A stretch of DNA of 64,000 nucleotides from Pedobacter aquatilis (GCF_030409415.1 NZ_JAUFPW010000032.1:124001-188000), one strand, 5' to 3'; positions 1 through 8,927 are shown, numbered from the stretch's first letter. The notes: generated by a model from the letters alone, not told the origin. Program-made: numbers and translations.

Positions 1-254
1 AATGGCGAATTACCGAAGTCGTAACCAGTAACCACCTCACCATTACGTTCAGCGGCTAACAAATAACCCTTATCTGCAAAAGTTAAACAATCCTCAACAT
101 TCGCAACCGGGATAATAGCTTCTGCACCATTTTCTATTCCATAAGTTATAGACGATGTAGCTCTTAAAATATCGATAACAACTACAATACTCTGTCCAAT
201 ATCGTATAAATCAATCAGGGCAGGCGTTAAACAAACTTCAATTTTTTTCGACAC
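1..254 (-). CDS. comB: ComB-like 2-phosphosulfolactate phosphatase, 5' part only
   Basis: Reverse-strand frame that runs off the left edge of the window; about 84 N-terminal residues are visible. They carry blocks typical of the ComB family: a VVVIDILRATSS strand-loop near residues 19-30, the segment LLAAERNGEVV and the end block GYDFGNSP. The family hydrolyses 2-phosphosulfolactate in coenzyme M synthesis, but in Bacteroidota the substrate is uncertain. I place the start at a GTG (252-254) because the homologous region begins directly after it and no ATG lies in frame before the 333 bp boundary of gcvT. The gap to gcvT holds an inverted repeat, so the two genes may be cotranscribed (gcvT first). 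Confidence 0.75.
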   Translation of the reverse strand, partial: MSKKIEVCLTPALIDLYDIGQSIVVVIDILRATSSITYGIENGAEAIIPVANVEDCLTFADKGYLLAAERNGEVVTGYDFGNSP

Positions 255-333
255 GGTGAAAGTTATAGGTTTTAGGTTATACGTTTTAAGTTGTAAATTA
301 AGAACGTATAACTTACACCTTAAACCCTAAACC
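255..333. repeat. intergenic inverted repeat, AAGTTATAAG-word family
   Basis: The gap between gcvT and the comB-like gene is made of reshuffled words such as AGTTATAGG, TTTTAGG and TTTTAAGTTG. Perfect 10-bp arms GTTATACGTT (276-285) and AACGTATAAC (303-312) are flanked by weaker complementarity. The same words recur in the atpH-atpF gap and in the thrB-thrC gap. Confidence 0.7.
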
Positions 334-1413
334 TTATTTATAAAAAGGAAACTTAACTACTTTAGCTTTTATTGGCGTATTACGGATATTGATAAAAATC
401 TCTGTGCCTTCTTTAGCAAAATCTTTAGACACATAACCCATACCAATTGCTTTTTGCAATGATGGTGCTTGTGTACCTGATGTAACCTTACCGATTACAT
501 TTCCATCGGCGTCAGCAATTTCATAATGATGACGAGGAATACCTCTATCAATCATTTCAAACCCAACTAATTTCTTTTGAATGCCTACTTCCTTTTGAGC
601 TTGTAAAGCTTTAGAATTTGTAAACGTTTTCGAAAACTTAGTAATCCAACCTAAACCAGCCTCAAGTGGCGAAGTTGTATCATCAATATCATTTCCGTAT
701 AAACAGAAACCCATCTCCAAACGTAAAGTATCACGAGCACCTAAGCCAATTGGTTTAATGTTGTAAGCTGCTCCTGCTTCAAAAATTGCATTCCAAATTT
801 TATCAGCATGCTCATTATCGAAATAAATTTCAAAACCACCTGCACCGGTGTAACCTGTTGCTGAAATCACAACATTCTCAACGCCTGCAAAGGTGCCTTT
901 AACAAAAGTATAATACTCCATCGAAGCTAAATCAACTTCAGTTAAACTTTGTAAAGCATCAGCAGCTTTCGGACCTTGAATAGCCAATAAAGAAGTTTTA
1001 TCAGAAATATTATGCATTTCTACACCCTTATCATTAAACTGCTGAATCCAATTCCAATCTTTTTCTATGTTCGATGCATTAACAACCAACATGTACGTTT
1101 TTTCATCAATACGGTAAACCAAAAGATCATCAACAATACCACCATCTTTATTCGGAAGGCAAGAATACTGCACTTTTCCATCATAAAGTTTAGACGCATC
1201 GTTACTTGTAACGCGTTGAATTAAATCCAAAGCATTTTCGCCTTTCAGAATGAATTCGCCCATGTGGCTCACATCAAAAACACCAACGCCATTACGCACA
1301 GTAGCGTGTTCTGCATTAATGCCCTCGTAAGTTACAGGCATATTATAACCCGCAAAAGGAACCATTTTAGCGCCTAAAGCGATATGTTTTTCAGTTAAAG
1401 CTGTATTTTTCAT
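334..1413 (-). CDS. gcvT: Aminomethyltransferase, glycine cleavage system T protein
   Basis: 359 aa, the normal length of GcvT. It takes the aminomethyl group from lipoyl H protein, transfers the methylene to tetrahydrofolate and releases ammonia, in the cytoplasm. Family blocks are visible: the N-terminal PFAGYNMPV segment, FDVSHMGE near residues 46-53, and [11 protein letters not shown] near 91-101 with the Asp pair D95/D96 at the folate site; the C-terminal barrel contains [12 protein letters not shown]. The H and P proteins are not in the window, so gcvT stands alone here as is common in this phylum. A TAnnTTTG element (1434-1441) lies 20 nt upstream of the ATG. Confidence 0.96.
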   Translation of the reverse strand: MKNTALTEKHIALGAKMVPFAGYNMPVTYEGINAEHATVRNGVGVFDVSHMGEFILKGENALDLIQRVTSNDASKLYDGKVQYSCLPNKDGGIVDDLLVYRIDEKTYMLVVNASNIEKDWNWIQQFNDKGVEMHNISDKTSLLAIQGPKAADALQSLTEVDLASMEYYTFVKGTFAGVENVVISATGYTGAGGFEIYFDNEHADKIWNAIFEAGAAYNIKPIGLGARDTLRLEMGFCLYGNDIDDTTSPLEAGLGWITKFSKTFTNSKALQAQKEVGIQKKLVGFEMIDRGIPRHHYEIADADGNVIGKVTSGTQAPSLQKAIGMGYVSKDFAKEGTEIFINIRNTPIKAKVVKFPFYK

Positions 1414-1433
1414 GCTTAATAAATAGTTGGCGG

Positions 1434-1441
1434 CAAAACTA
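1434..1441 (-). promoter_or_regulatory. -7 element TAGTTTTG of gcvT
   Basis: Reverse-strand TAGTTTTG fits the Bacteroidota -7 consensus TAnnTTTG exactly and ends 20 nt before the gcvT ATG. I did not find a clear -33 TTTG. Confidence 0.5.
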
Positions 1442-1700
1442 CTAAGAAAATGGCAATGTTTTCGGTTAAATTTTGTAGCATTTTCTTTAAAATTTTGAAA
1501 ATGAATGTTAGTTTTTCAAATGTTCTACAGCCCCCGCCATTCATTACAATCTTTAAACAATTCAAGTTAATTCTAAGAGCAATTCTCTTTTTCATTTTAT
1601 TGTAGGCAGAAATATTTAATATTTCTGCAATTAAAGTATTTCCATTTCTGTCTGGTTTATTTAACTAAGGATTGTGCTGCAATGATTAGCAAATGAGTTA

Positions 1701-1864
1701 AACCACCCCTTGCCCCTCCTAATTTAGGAGGGGAGTTGGCAGAAGTTTATTTCAATTTCGTGTTTTAATATTTCGTATTGTGCGCTTAACCCAAAACTTA
1801 TCGATGCAGATATGTTTCGCACTTTCTAACTCCCCTCCTTTTTCAAGGAGGGGCAGGGGTGGTT
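1701..1864. repeat. Inverted pair of 37-bp GC-rich units
   Basis: Unit 1 (1701-1737) contains CCCCTCCTAA-T-TTAGGAGGGG, a 10-bp palindrome around one base, preceded by AACCACCCCT. Unit 2 (1828-1864) is the same unit reversed, with CCCCTCCTT-TTTC-AAGGAGGGG followed by AGGGGTGGTT. About 90 bp of ordinary AT-rich sequence lies between. The layout resembles a small non-autonomous element or two REP-like units in opposite orientation. Confidence 0.75.
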
Positions 1865-1920
1865 TTTTAAATTAACAAATAACCCACAAGATTTTCCAAA
1901 CTTAACTAGAAAGGTTTACC

Positions 1921-2050
1921 CAACTAAAATAGACCTGATAGAGCGAAAAGCCCTCACCCCGATTTTTTTTATCGGGAGCGGACTTGCAGTGATAGCGAGA
2001 CTTTCGAAACCGAAATGCACCAAAGCTTGCTCTTCAAAAAAGAATTATTT
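1921..2050. repeat. Dispersed intergenic element, copy 1
   Basis: Holds CCCCGATTTTTTTTATCGGGAG, then GCGGACTTGCAGTGATAGCG, then a TTGCTCTTCAAAAAA tail. Related pieces occur near 10071-10163, 23606-23760, 38361-38430, 41210-41275 and 55710-55890. Confidence 0.6.
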
Positions 2051-2080
2051 TCTTAACTTCACTACTAAACTACAAGTACT

Positions 2081-2329
2081 ATGAACACAAAGAAATACAA
2101 TGAAATGAGCACCGAGGAATTGGTCAAGACGGAGAAATCGATGAAAAGCATTACAGCAATGTTAGGTGGAGCTCTGTTGGTATTAATTGTAATAAATATT
2201 TTCTTGGCTTTTAAAAAAGGTTTTAGCGCAATTTCTGTTGTACCAATTGCACTAATTCCAATTTTCATTATGAATTTTGGCAATCTAAAAGCGATTAAAG
2301 AGGAACTTAAATCGAGAGATAACATATAA
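2081..2329 (+). CDS. Small two-helix membrane protein
   Basis: 82 aa. A polar N-terminus (about 1-25, rich in Lys/Glu) is followed by two hydrophobic segments, about residues 26-45 and 50-68, then a charged tail. I recognise it only as a small protein type common in Sphingobacteriaceae, sometimes given unhelpful automatic names; it contains no cysteine, so a redox role is not supported. The next gene starts 8 nt after its stop, so the two are very likely cotranscribed and translationally linked. Function unknown. Confidence 0.7.
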   Translation: MNTKKYNEMSTEELVKTEKSMKSITAMLGGALLVLIVINIFLAFKKGFSAISVVPIALIPIFIMNFGNLKAIKEELKSRDNI

Positions 2330-2337
2330 ATATTTAA

Positions 2338-2796
2338 ATGGCGACTTCCATTATTTCATCTATCCCAGAAACCGAAATTGTAAGTTCGAGGACTGTAAAT
2401 TACCCGATAAATTTAGTTTTTGAAGCATTTTCCGATCCGAACCATTTAAAAAATTGGTGGGGTCCGACTGGTTTTACAAATACTTTTAACGAATTCGATT
2501 TCAGGGAAGGTGGAAAATGGAGCTTTGTAATGCATGGGCCAGATAAGGGAAATTACCCGAATGAATGTAAATTTATTAAAATTGATGCACCAAATTTAAT
2601 TGCATGGAAACGGTTCTCGAAACCACTTTTTCAAGTTCTTTTTACATTTGAAACAGCAGAAAATAATACAAAAATTGTATTTAAAATGTTGTTTGATACT
2701 GCTAAGGAATGTGATAAATTAAGACCTATCGTGGAAGATAAGAACGAGGAAAATTTTGATAAGTTGGAAAAGGTGCTAGAGAGTTTAGCAGATTGA
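2338..2796 (+). CDS. SRPBCC-fold protein, AHSA1 type
   Basis: 152 aa. The START-like SRPBCC fold is indicated by the N-terminal strand VSSRTVNYPINLVFEAFSDP, the LKNWWGPTGFTNTF block at residues 37-50, GGKWSFVMHGPDGNYP-type segment and the C-terminal helix ending LEKVLESLAD. These are the hallmarks of the AHSA1 (activator of Hsp90 ATPase homologue 1-like) family, which binds small hydrophobic ligands; in bacteria the members have no agreed function. Cotranscribed with the small membrane protein before it. Convergent with the glycosyltransferase on the other strand, 13 bp away. Confidence 0.85.
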   Translation: MATSIISSIPETEIVSSRTVNYPINLVFEAFSDPNHLKNWWGPTGFTNTFNEFDFREGGKWSFVMHGPDKGNYPNECKFIKIDAPNLIAWKRFSKPLFQVLFTFETAENNTKIVFKMLFDTAKECDKLRPIVEDKNEENFDKLEKVLESLAD

Positions 2797-2809
2797 TTCC
2801 AGAACAATC

Positions 2810-4030
2810 TTAGTTCGTAATCAGTTCATCATATACTTTAAGCATGTTACCGGCAACAAAATGTACACCATGTTCATTTTCGACAGTTTTTCTGGCGTTT
2901 TCGCCAATTTCAAGCCATCTTTTTGGATTAATAATGCACTGAAGAATGGAACGGTAAAATTCATCGGCAGAGTTTGCAATTAAAATATCGTGCCCATGCC
3001 TGCAGTTTATACCCTCGGCTGCGGTTGGCGTTGCTATTATGCACTTTTTCATTGCCATACCTTCTATAATTTTTACCCGCATTCCTGTACCAGAAATTAA
3101 AGGTACAATCATAATCGCTTTCGAATTCATAAACTCTACTGCATCAAAAACTTCGCCTTCTACAATCAGATTGTCGGAATCATATTCAAAAAAATGCTTC
3201 TGCATATTTTTTCCGGCAATGTAAAAGCGAAGGTCTTTATTTAGTTTTTCGATATCAGGCCAGATATCATCTAAGAACCATTCCAGGCCTTCCTGATTTG
3301 GTCGCCAATCCATTGCCCCCAAGTGGAAAAGTGTTGGAAAACTGGTTTTACTGCTGTCGATTTTATAGTTTTCCAAATCAATAGCAACCGGAAAAACCGA
3401 CATTGGTATTTCGCAGCCAAACATTAAAATGCTTTGTCTATCGGGCTCGCTAATGGCAAAAATATGGTGAAAGCGATTGATTTGTTCGGTTTCGTAAGCC
3501 TTTAAACGTTGGGCTAAAAACGCAAGGTATTTTCTACGGATGAGAAAGCTTTCTGAATGGGAACGTCGCTCCCACATGGTAAACTCAATGTTATGTGCCC
3601 TGTAAATCAGCTTTGCGTTACTATTTGCTTTAACAATATCAAGATATGGCACAACAAATAACCCCTCGAATTGAATCACATCAAAAACGTTTTCACGAAG
3701 TACATTTTCCAAAATACGAGCAGCTTCTTCATCATAATACCTGGAAACGTTATAAGATTCGTTTGTGAAAATGTTAAAAAATGCTGACCAGATATTTACT
3801 TCGGTGTCCAAGTCGCAACTGTGATATTTTATTTTTTCAAAAACCGGGTCGGTAATTTCTTCAATATCGATTCTTGAATTTGCAGGATTTAAACTAAACA
3901 AAGTAATATCTGCACCAAGTTGAAGCAAGCCTTTTATGGTGTTGTAAACCACAATTGGATAGCCGCTGTTTGGCGGAAATGGAACCCGTTTAGTAATCAG
4001 CAAAATTTTCACAATGTTGTGAAAATACAA
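2810..4030 (-). CDS. Glycosyltransferase family 4 (GT-B)
   Basis: 406 aa. The N-terminal Rossmann domain opens with KILLITKRVPFPPNSGYP, typical of sugar-nucleotide transferases that act on an acceptor bound near residue 20. The C-terminal domain has the GT4 signature: LGAMDWRPNQEGLEWF, then VPLISGTGMRVKIIEGMAMK with the EX7E-like end near residues 310-345, and TPTAAEGI. Related proteins act in polysaccharide or glycolipid synthesis. The start could be the ATG at 4030 or the GTG six codons on. It begins 3 nt after the rnhB stop, so both genes share a transcript. Substrate unknown. Confidence 0.85.
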   Translation of the reverse strand: MYFHNIVKILLITKRVPFPPNSGYPIVVYNTIKGLLQLGADITLFSLNPANSRIDIEEITDPVFEKIKYHSCDLDTEVNIWSAFFNIFTNESYNVSRYYDEEAARILENVLRENVFDVIQFEGLFVVPYLDIVKANSNAKLIYRAHNIEFTMWERRSHSESFLIRRKYLAFLAQRLKAYETEQINRFHHIFAISEPDRQSILMFGCEIPMSVFPVAIDLENYKIDSSKTSFPTLFHLGAMDWRPNQEGLEWFLDDIWPDIEKLNKDLRFYIAGKNMQKHFFEYDSDNLIVEGEVFDAVEFMNSKAIMIVPLISGTGMRVKIIEGMAMKKCIIATPTAAEGINCRHGHDILIANSADEFYRSILQCIINPKRWLEIGENARKTVENEHGVHFVAGNMLKVYDELITN

Positions 4031-4033
4031 AAT

Positions 4034-4642
4034 TTACACGTTTTTTGAAAACAATTCGAGCTGTGGTGCGCTCACATTAAATGTTTTACGGTGAAATGGT
4101 GAAAGTCCGATTTCGAGAACAGCTTTTCGATGTGCAATGGTTGGATAACCTTTATTCTTACCCCAATTATAATGTGGAAAATCTATATGCAGGTTGGTCA
4201 TGTATTCATCGCGATGCGTTTTAGCAAGAATCGAAGCTGCTGCAATATTCAGATATTTACCATCACCTTTTATAATGCAACTGTGTGGAATTTCAGGGTA
4301 AGCTTTAAAGCGGTTTCCATCAATAACCAAATACTCCGGACGAGTATGAAGTTTTTCAACAGCTCTATGCATCGCCAGAAAAGAGGCATTTAAAATGTTT
4401 ATTTTATCAATTTCTTCGTGATCGCAAGAGGCAACCGCCCAGGCTAAAGCTTCTTTTTCTATTATTGGGCGAAGTAAATTGCGTTGTTCGTGTGTTAGTT
4501 GTTTCGAATCATTTAAACCCTCCAGTACAAATCCTTTTGGCAAAATTACGGCTGCCGCAAAAACAGGACCGGCCAAACAACCTCTACCCGCTTCATCGCA
4601 ACCTGCTTCTAAAAATTCTTCCTGATAACAATTTAACAACAT
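4034..4642 (-). CDS. rnhB: Ribonuclease HII
   Basis: 202 aa, normal length. Cleaves the RNA strand of RNA-DNA hybrids and starts ribonucleotide excision repair. The active-site carboxylates are present: D16-E17 in [14 protein letters not shown]108 in YLVIDGNRF and D127 in IIKGDGKY, followed by [15 protein letters not shown]. An exact TAnnTTTG element ends only 4 nt before the ATG, so the mRNA may be leaderless. Divergent from the TfoX-domain gene; the region between has the symmetric ends ACGCAAA and TTTGCGT. Confidence 0.96.
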   Translation of the reverse strand: MLLNCYQEEFLEAGCDEAGRGCLAGPVFAAAVILPKGFVLEGLNDSKQLTHEQRNLLRPIIEKEALAWAVASCDHEEIDKINILNASFLAMHRAVEKLHTRPEYLVIDGNRFKAYPEIPHSCIIKGDGKYLNIAAASILAKTHRDEYMTNLHIDFPHYNWGKNKGYPTIAHRKAVLEIGLSPFHRKTFNVSAPQLELFSKNV

Positions 4643-4646
4643 GACG

Positions 4647-4654
4647 CAAATTTA
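4647..4654 (-). promoter_or_regulatory. -7 element TAAATTTG of rnhB
   Basis: Reverse-strand TAAATTTG matches TAnnTTTG and is separated from the rnhB ATG by CGTC only. Transcription from it would start at or next to the A of ATG. Confidence 0.5.
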
Positions 4655-4720
4655 AAGAATAACGATTAATTTTTGCGTAACGGATGCGGATTGATTAAAT
4701 TAGTTTTAAACAATCATTTA

Positions 4721-5074
4721 ATGAAAAAATACAATGAAGCACTTGCCGTAAGAGTTGCGGAAAAATTGATGTACTTGCCTGATGTTGAAGAAAAAGAAAT
4801 GTTTAGCGGCTTAGTATTTATGGTTGATGGAAAAATGTGCATTGGTGTTATGAAACAAGAACTAATGCTGAGAATAAATCCCAATGATGTGGAAAGCCTT
4901 GGTAATAAAGATGGTTGGGCAGTTATGGCAATGGGAGGTAAATCTATGAATGGTTATATCTTGGTTTCGGAAGATGTTTTAAACCGAAATGATGAACTGG
5001 ATTTTTGGATTAAACTTGCTTTAGATTTTAATCCGCTTGCAAGGGCTTCTAAAAAGAAAAAAGCTAAACGCTAA
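4721..5074 (+). CDS. TfoX N-terminal domain protein
   Basis: 117 aa from the ATG at 4721; a longer frame begins at an earlier ATG (4673), but that extension does not look like the family. The segment KLMYLPDVEEKEMFSGLVFMVDGKMCIGV is the TfoX_N pattern (a single-domain relative of the competence regulator TfoX/Sxy), with the conserved KMFGG-like position occupied by EMFSG. Ends in a lysine-rich tail. Its 3' end overlaps the convergent ABC permease gene by 11 bp. No evidence for a competence role. Confidence 0.8.
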   Translation: MKKYNEALAVRVAEKLMYLPDVEEKEMFSGLVFMVDGKMCIGVMKQELMLRINPNDVESLGNKDGWAVMAMGGKSMNGYILVSEDVLNRNDELDFWIKLALDFNPLARASKKKKAKR

Positions 5075-6206
5075 CGTTCTGCCCTTTAACATCAAAAGCA
5101 TCGCGTAAGCCAATGGCTAAAACATTAAAAGCATAAACCGTTAACATAATGGCTAAACCAGGTAAAACTGCAAGGTAAGCGGCATCCATAATAATATATC
5201 CATAATGTTCTTTAATCATACTTCCCCAGCTTGGCATTGGTGGTTGTGCACCAAAACCTAAAAAACTTAAACCAGTTTCAAGCAAAATTGCCGAAGCAAA
5301 ATTTGCAGATGCCACGACTAAGATTGGTCCGGCGATGTTTGGCAAAATGTGTTTTATGATCGTTCTGGCCGTACTAAACCCCAAAGCTCTTGCAGCTTCA
5401 ACAAATTCAACTTCTTTAAGCGCCATTACTTGTCCGCGTACTAATCTGGCAACATCAACCCAGGTAGATAAACCAACGGCAATAAAAATTTGCCAAAAGC
5501 CTTTTCCTAAGGCAAAAGAAATTGCGATAACTAAAAGTAATGATGGCAGCGACCATACCACATTCATAAACCAGCTGATTGCTGCATCGGTTTTACCACC
5601 AAAATACCCAGCGATTGCCCCTAAACTTACACCTATAAACAGGGAGATTAGCACCGCAATTAAACCAACTGAAAGTGAAACGCGAATACCAAGAATTAAT
5701 CTACTTAATAAATCTCGCCCATAAATATCTGTACCTAAGAGATAAGTTTGTGTATATATATTTTTTTGTGCAAATAAAGTTTCGGTATTACCAAGCTTAC
5801 TGGGCAATGTGCAGTTATTACATAAATCTTTAAGTTTAAAAATGGTAGGATTAACGTTTTTTTCCTCACCTATATACTCATATGCATAAACCTCACCATT
5901 TAAAATTTTATAAGAAGTGATTGGGATGCTTTTAAACATCGGTTTTTGGCCATTTATCATTTTTTCGAAAAACCCAACTTTTTCAATGTTAGGATATCGT
6001 TCCACAATCATAAAAGTAAATGCTGCACCTGGTTTTGCCTTTGCAATTTGTACTTTTTGGTTGTTCGCGTTAGGAGAATCATCTGGCATAATCAGGTAAC
6101 CCAAAATCCCCATCAGCATAAGTAATAGAATAAAGATAAGACCGCCAAGTGCAAGCTTATTTCTTCTAAATTTTAACCAAACCTTTTTCGATGGGCTATT
6201 ATCCAT
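5064..6206 (-). CDS. ABC transporter permease, DppC/OppC type
   Basis: 380 aa. TM1 lies near residues 18-38; a periplasmic insert of about 120 residues follows, then five more helices. The permease signature (EAA loop) is clear: VEFVEAARALGFSTARTII near 260-285, followed by the LPNIAGPILV block, and the C-terminal GLSFLGFGAQPPMPSWG block is diagnostic of peptide/nickel importers. No partner permease, ATPase or binding protein is nearby, so its partners must be encoded elsewhere. Its ATG overlaps the stop of the GT2 gene (TAATG), which suggests translational coupling. Confidence 0.9.
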   Translation of the reverse strand: MDNSPSKKVWLKFRRNKLALGGLIFILLLMLMGILGYLIMPDDSPNANNQKVQIAKAKPGAAFTFMIVERYPNIEKVGFFEKMINGQKPMFKSIPITSYKILNGEVYAYEYIGEEKNVNPTIFKLKDLCNNCTLPSKLGNTETLFAQKNIYTQTYLLGTDIYGRDLLSRLILGIRVSLSVGLIAVLISLFIGVSLGAIAGYFGGKTDAAISWFMNVVWSLPSLLLVIAISFALGKGFWQIFIAVGLSTWVDVARLVRGQVMALKEVEFVEAARALGFSTARTIIKHILPNIAGPILVVASANFASAILLETGLSFLGFGAQPPMPSWGSMIKEHYGYIIMDAAYLAVLPGLAIMLTVYAFNVLAIGLRDAFDVKGQNVSV

Positions 6207-7342
6207 TACTTAACCATTCTACCTTTCCAATTGTATTTGCCACTGTTGCCTGCGATACCAATAAAAATAATGTATAAAATATGAAGAACGTTTAAAATCG
6301 GGATTAAAAATAACAGCCTTCTTCTTTTTGCGAAACCTGTTATATCCCAAAGAAATAAACTTTCTAAAATCATTTTAACAATTAATTGATACAGAGTGAT
6401 GGTTAAAAATCCCGGCAGGAATAAACCAGTAATAAAATTAGCCAAAATACTGAGGTTGAAAACCCACACAAATACACCCAATACAATTATGCCTTTATTT
6501 TTATACCGAGTACTTTTAGATGCCCAACGTTTTCTTTGTTGAATAAACGATTTTAAATTTTCTTTTGCATGCGTGTAAACAATTGCATCTCTATTTTTCA
6601 GAAAACCAATGTTGTGAGGATATTTTGCCGCTATTTTATGTAAAAGCAATTCATCATCGCCCGATGCCAAGTCATCAATTCCGGTAAAACCACCAACCTC
6701 ATAAAATGTTGCTTTCTCATATGCCAAATTAGCGCCATTACAAGTAGATGGTTTTTTGTTGCCAATTGTAGATGCTCCTAAACCAATCAAATACAGAAAT
6801 TCTAAAGATTGTAATTGTTCAAAGAAACTCTTCTCTTGAAAATAAGCCACAGGCGAAGAAATCATCTTATAATCTTTCTCCTGGTATAATGCTACAATTG
6901 CAGATAACCATTTAGGGCCCATTCTACAATCTGCATCAGTTGTAACGATCATGTTTCCTGAACAAGTTCCTATTGCTGTCTGAATTGCTTTTTTCTTATA
7001 AGAATTTAGGGCTTTATCTTCGTTAAGCTTTATTAGTTTAACATTTTTATCGGCATAGCTTAATACAATTTCTGCTGTTTTATCAGTAGAATGATCATCA
7101 ATTATAATAATCTCGATTAACTGTTTTGGATAATCCTGAGCAATTAAATCATCGATTGTTTTACCTATGTTATCTTCTTCATCGCGGGCGGCCACAATGA
7201 TAGAAACCTTAGTATCTAATTCTTTTCCTGAAGGATTAAAATAGATTAACTTATGCCATCCTCTTATAAAAAAGATAACCAGAAAACCATATACAAGTGT
7301 TAAAGAAGCAGAAAATAGACTAGTTAGATTTAGGATTTCCAA
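6206..7342 (-). CDS. Membrane glycosyltransferase family 2
   Basis: 378 aa. One N-terminal helix (about 10-28), a cytosolic GT-A domain and three or four C-terminal helices. Catalytic motifs of processive-like GT2 enzymes are visible: IIDDHSTDKT near 76-86, the metal-binding TTDADC near 133-138, the acceptor-side GDDELL near 227-232 and QQRKRW (QxxRW type) near 266-271. It probably transfers sugars to a lipid or nascent glycan at the inner membrane. It overlaps the upstream UPF0104-type gene by 23 bp and the downstream permease by 1 bp, so the three form one operon. Substrate unknown. Confidence 0.88.
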   Translation of the reverse strand: MEILNLTSLFSASLTLVYGFLVIFFIRGWHKLIYFNPSGKELDTKVSIIVAARDEEDNIGKTIDDLIAQDYPKQLIEIIIIDDHSTDKTAEIVLSYADKNVKLIKLNEDKALNSYKKKAIQTAIGTCSGNMIVTTDADCRMGPKWLSAIVALYQEKDYKMISSPVAYFQEKSFFEQLQSLEFLYLIGLGASTIGNKKPSTCNGANLAYEKATFYEVGGFTGIDDLASGDDELLLHKIAAKYPHNIGFLKNRDAIVYTHAKENLKSFIQQRKRWASKSTRYKNKGIIVLGVFVWVFNLSILANFITGLFLPGFLTITLYQLIVKMILESLFLWDITGFAKRRRLLFLIPILNVLHILYIIFIGIAGNSGKYNWKGRMVK

Positions 7343-8318
7343 AAAAGTTGAGTTTAAAAACGAAATATGTGCCTAATATAGCAGGAATTATAATATTAAT
7401 TAACCAAATGCTAGCTGTGCATGCAATTACGGCCACATCTTGTTTGGTTATAAAACTGAAAAAGTATGATGCAGTAACGCTTCTGATCCCGACATCAAAT
7501 AAATCTAGTGATGGAAGTGTTGATTGTACAAAAAATAAAATGCAAATCATCATTATTATATCAAGATACTCGAGCCCGGGAATGAGCCAGGTAAAGAGAA
7601 TGAAGTATTGAGAGCTAAAAACGAAATACCGGGCAAGGCAAAACATTAATATTTTAAATAATTCTTGCTTCCTGTATCGCCCTAAAATGCTGTAGAACTT
7701 TTTGTATTTTCTCGTGATTTTAAAGGATAGTAATATGCCATTAAGCCATCGAATGTTAAAATAGAAAATTAGAAAAAACAGACAAAAAACAACGACAACA
7801 ATCAGAATTGCAAAGAATAATCGGTAATCTAACTTCATAAACCGATATATGAAGAAACTTAATGCAATAGCACCAAAAATGTTGGTTAAAACCAGCTGTC
7901 CAATATTACCAACAGCCATCGCAACAACCCCTACAATCCGCCTTTTGGGCGATAAAAAGAAAACCCTTCCTCCGTATTCTCCTAAACGATTCGGGGTAAA
8001 GATAGCTAGTGTTAATCCGCAAAAAACTGATTCAATTGCTCGGTAGAAGCTAATTTGTTCTATCCTTTGCATAAGAAATTTCCACTTCGCAGATTCAAGA
8101 AACCAGTTAACGAACATCAACAGAAACACAAAGCTGATAACACCGAAAATTTGTACTTGAGGAATATTTTTCAGAAGCTGCGTAAAATTCTGAAGATTTT
8201 CATTAGCCACCAGTTTATGGTAAATAAACCAAAACGCTAAAATTACGATGGTTGCTTTAACCAATATTGAAAATATTTTTTTGTTTCTGGTGGTCAAGTT
8301 GCTCTTTTTAGTTTGCAA
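7320..8318 (-). CDS. UPF0104 / LPG-synthase-type transmembrane protein
   Basis: 332 aa, strongly hydrophobic, with about eight predicted helices spread over the whole chain. It resembles the membrane half of lysylphosphatidylglycerol synthase (AglD/UPF0104 group); the block NRLGEYGGRVFFL near residues 110-122 is the conserved N-R-x-G-E/D-x-G-R-V pattern. The soluble synthase domain is absent. Such proteins are linked to flipping or transfer of lipid-bound groups. First gene of the cluster with the GT2 gene and the ABC permease. Its start is only 2 bp from the annotated start of the divergent ruvC. Confidence 0.82.
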   Translation of the reverse strand: MQTKKSNLTTRNKKIFSILVKATIVILAFWFIYHKLVANENLQNFTQLLKNIPQVQIFGVISFVFLLMFVNWFLESAKWKFLMQRIEQISFYRAIESVFCGLTLAIFTPNRLGEYGGRVFFLSPKRRIVGVVAMAVGNIGQLVLTNIFGAIALSFFIYRFMKLDYRLFFAILIVVVVFCLFFLIFYFNIRWLNGILLSFKITRKYKKFYSILGRYRKQELFKILMFCLARYFVFSSQYFILFTWLIPGLEYLDIIMMICILFFVQSTLPSLDLFDVGIRSVTASYFFSFITKQDVAVIACTASIWLINIIIPAILGTYFVFKLNFFGNPKSN

Positions 8319-8320
8319 AT

Positions 8321-8926
8321 ATGCTTAATATTGCTGGAATGTTGAGCGAAAAAAAGGAACGAGTGATTTTGGGGATTGACCCGGGTACAGCAGTTATGGG
8401 TTATGGAGTGATTTTGGAGAAGGGAAATAAAACAGAATTGCTGAGTATGGGTGTGGTAAAAATGACTCACTTAGACGATCCTTTTTTAAAACTTCAACGT
8501 ATATTCGAAAAAACTGTAGTGCTAATTGACCAATATAATCCTGATGTTTTAGCAATAGAAGCCCCATTTTATGGCAAAAATATTCAGGTGCTTTTAAAAT
8601 TAGGCAGGGCGCAAGGAACTGCAATTGCGGCGGCATTATCCCGTAATATATCTGTAACCGAATATTCTCCGCGTAAAATAAAACAATCAATAACCGGAAA
8701 CGGAAATGCAACTAAAGAACAGGTAGCAGCCATGTTGCAACGCTTATTAAACTTTAAAGAAACACCCGAATTTTTGGATGCTACAGATGGATTGGCAGTT
8801 GCTGTTTGTCATTCCTTCCAAAAAATATCTTCAAGTGGAAAATCAAAAACTTATTCTGGTTGGGAATCCTTCGTAAGCGATAACAAGACAAAGGTTAAGG
8901 GTTTGGCAACAAAGGCTAAGAAATAA
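8321..8926 (+). CDS. ruvC: Holliday junction endodeoxyribonuclease RuvC
   Basis: 201 aa. Dimeric RNase-H-fold resolvase that cuts four-way junctions. The four catalytic acids are present: D20 in ILGIDPGTAVMGYG, E80 in LAIEAPFYG and D153/D156 in FLDATDGLAVAVCH. The C-terminal 35 residues are a Lys-rich extension. The start is uncertain: ATG at 8321 or at 8339 (residue 7), the latter leaving more room from the divergent gene that starts at 8318. A hairpin follows directly after the stop. Confidence 0.95.
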   Translation: MLNIAGMLSEKKERVILGIDPGTAVMGYGVILEKGNKTELLSMGVVKMTHLDDPFLKLQRIFEKTVVLIDQYNPDVLAIEAPFYGKNIQVLLKLGRAQGTAIAAALSRNISVTEYSPRKIKQSITGNGNATKEQVAAMLQRLLNFKETPEFLDATDGLAVAVCHSFQKISSSGKSKTYSGWESFVSDNKTKVKGLATKAKK

Positions 8927-8927
8927 A

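Larger units (their letters stand above)
1414..2080. other. 667-bp intergenic region rich in repeats
   Basis: No convincing reading frame. From left to right it contains the gcvT promoter, an unremarkable AT-rich stretch, a pair of inverted 37-bp units (1701-1737 and 1828-1864) and a copy of a dispersed element with the hairpin CCCCGAT...ATCGGGAG (about 1921-2050). Confidence 0.7.

Noticed and set aside
1012..1224. 70-codon plus-strand frame antisense to gcvT
   Set aside because: Lies wholly within a well-supported gene, with composition that follows from the reverse strand of gcvT.
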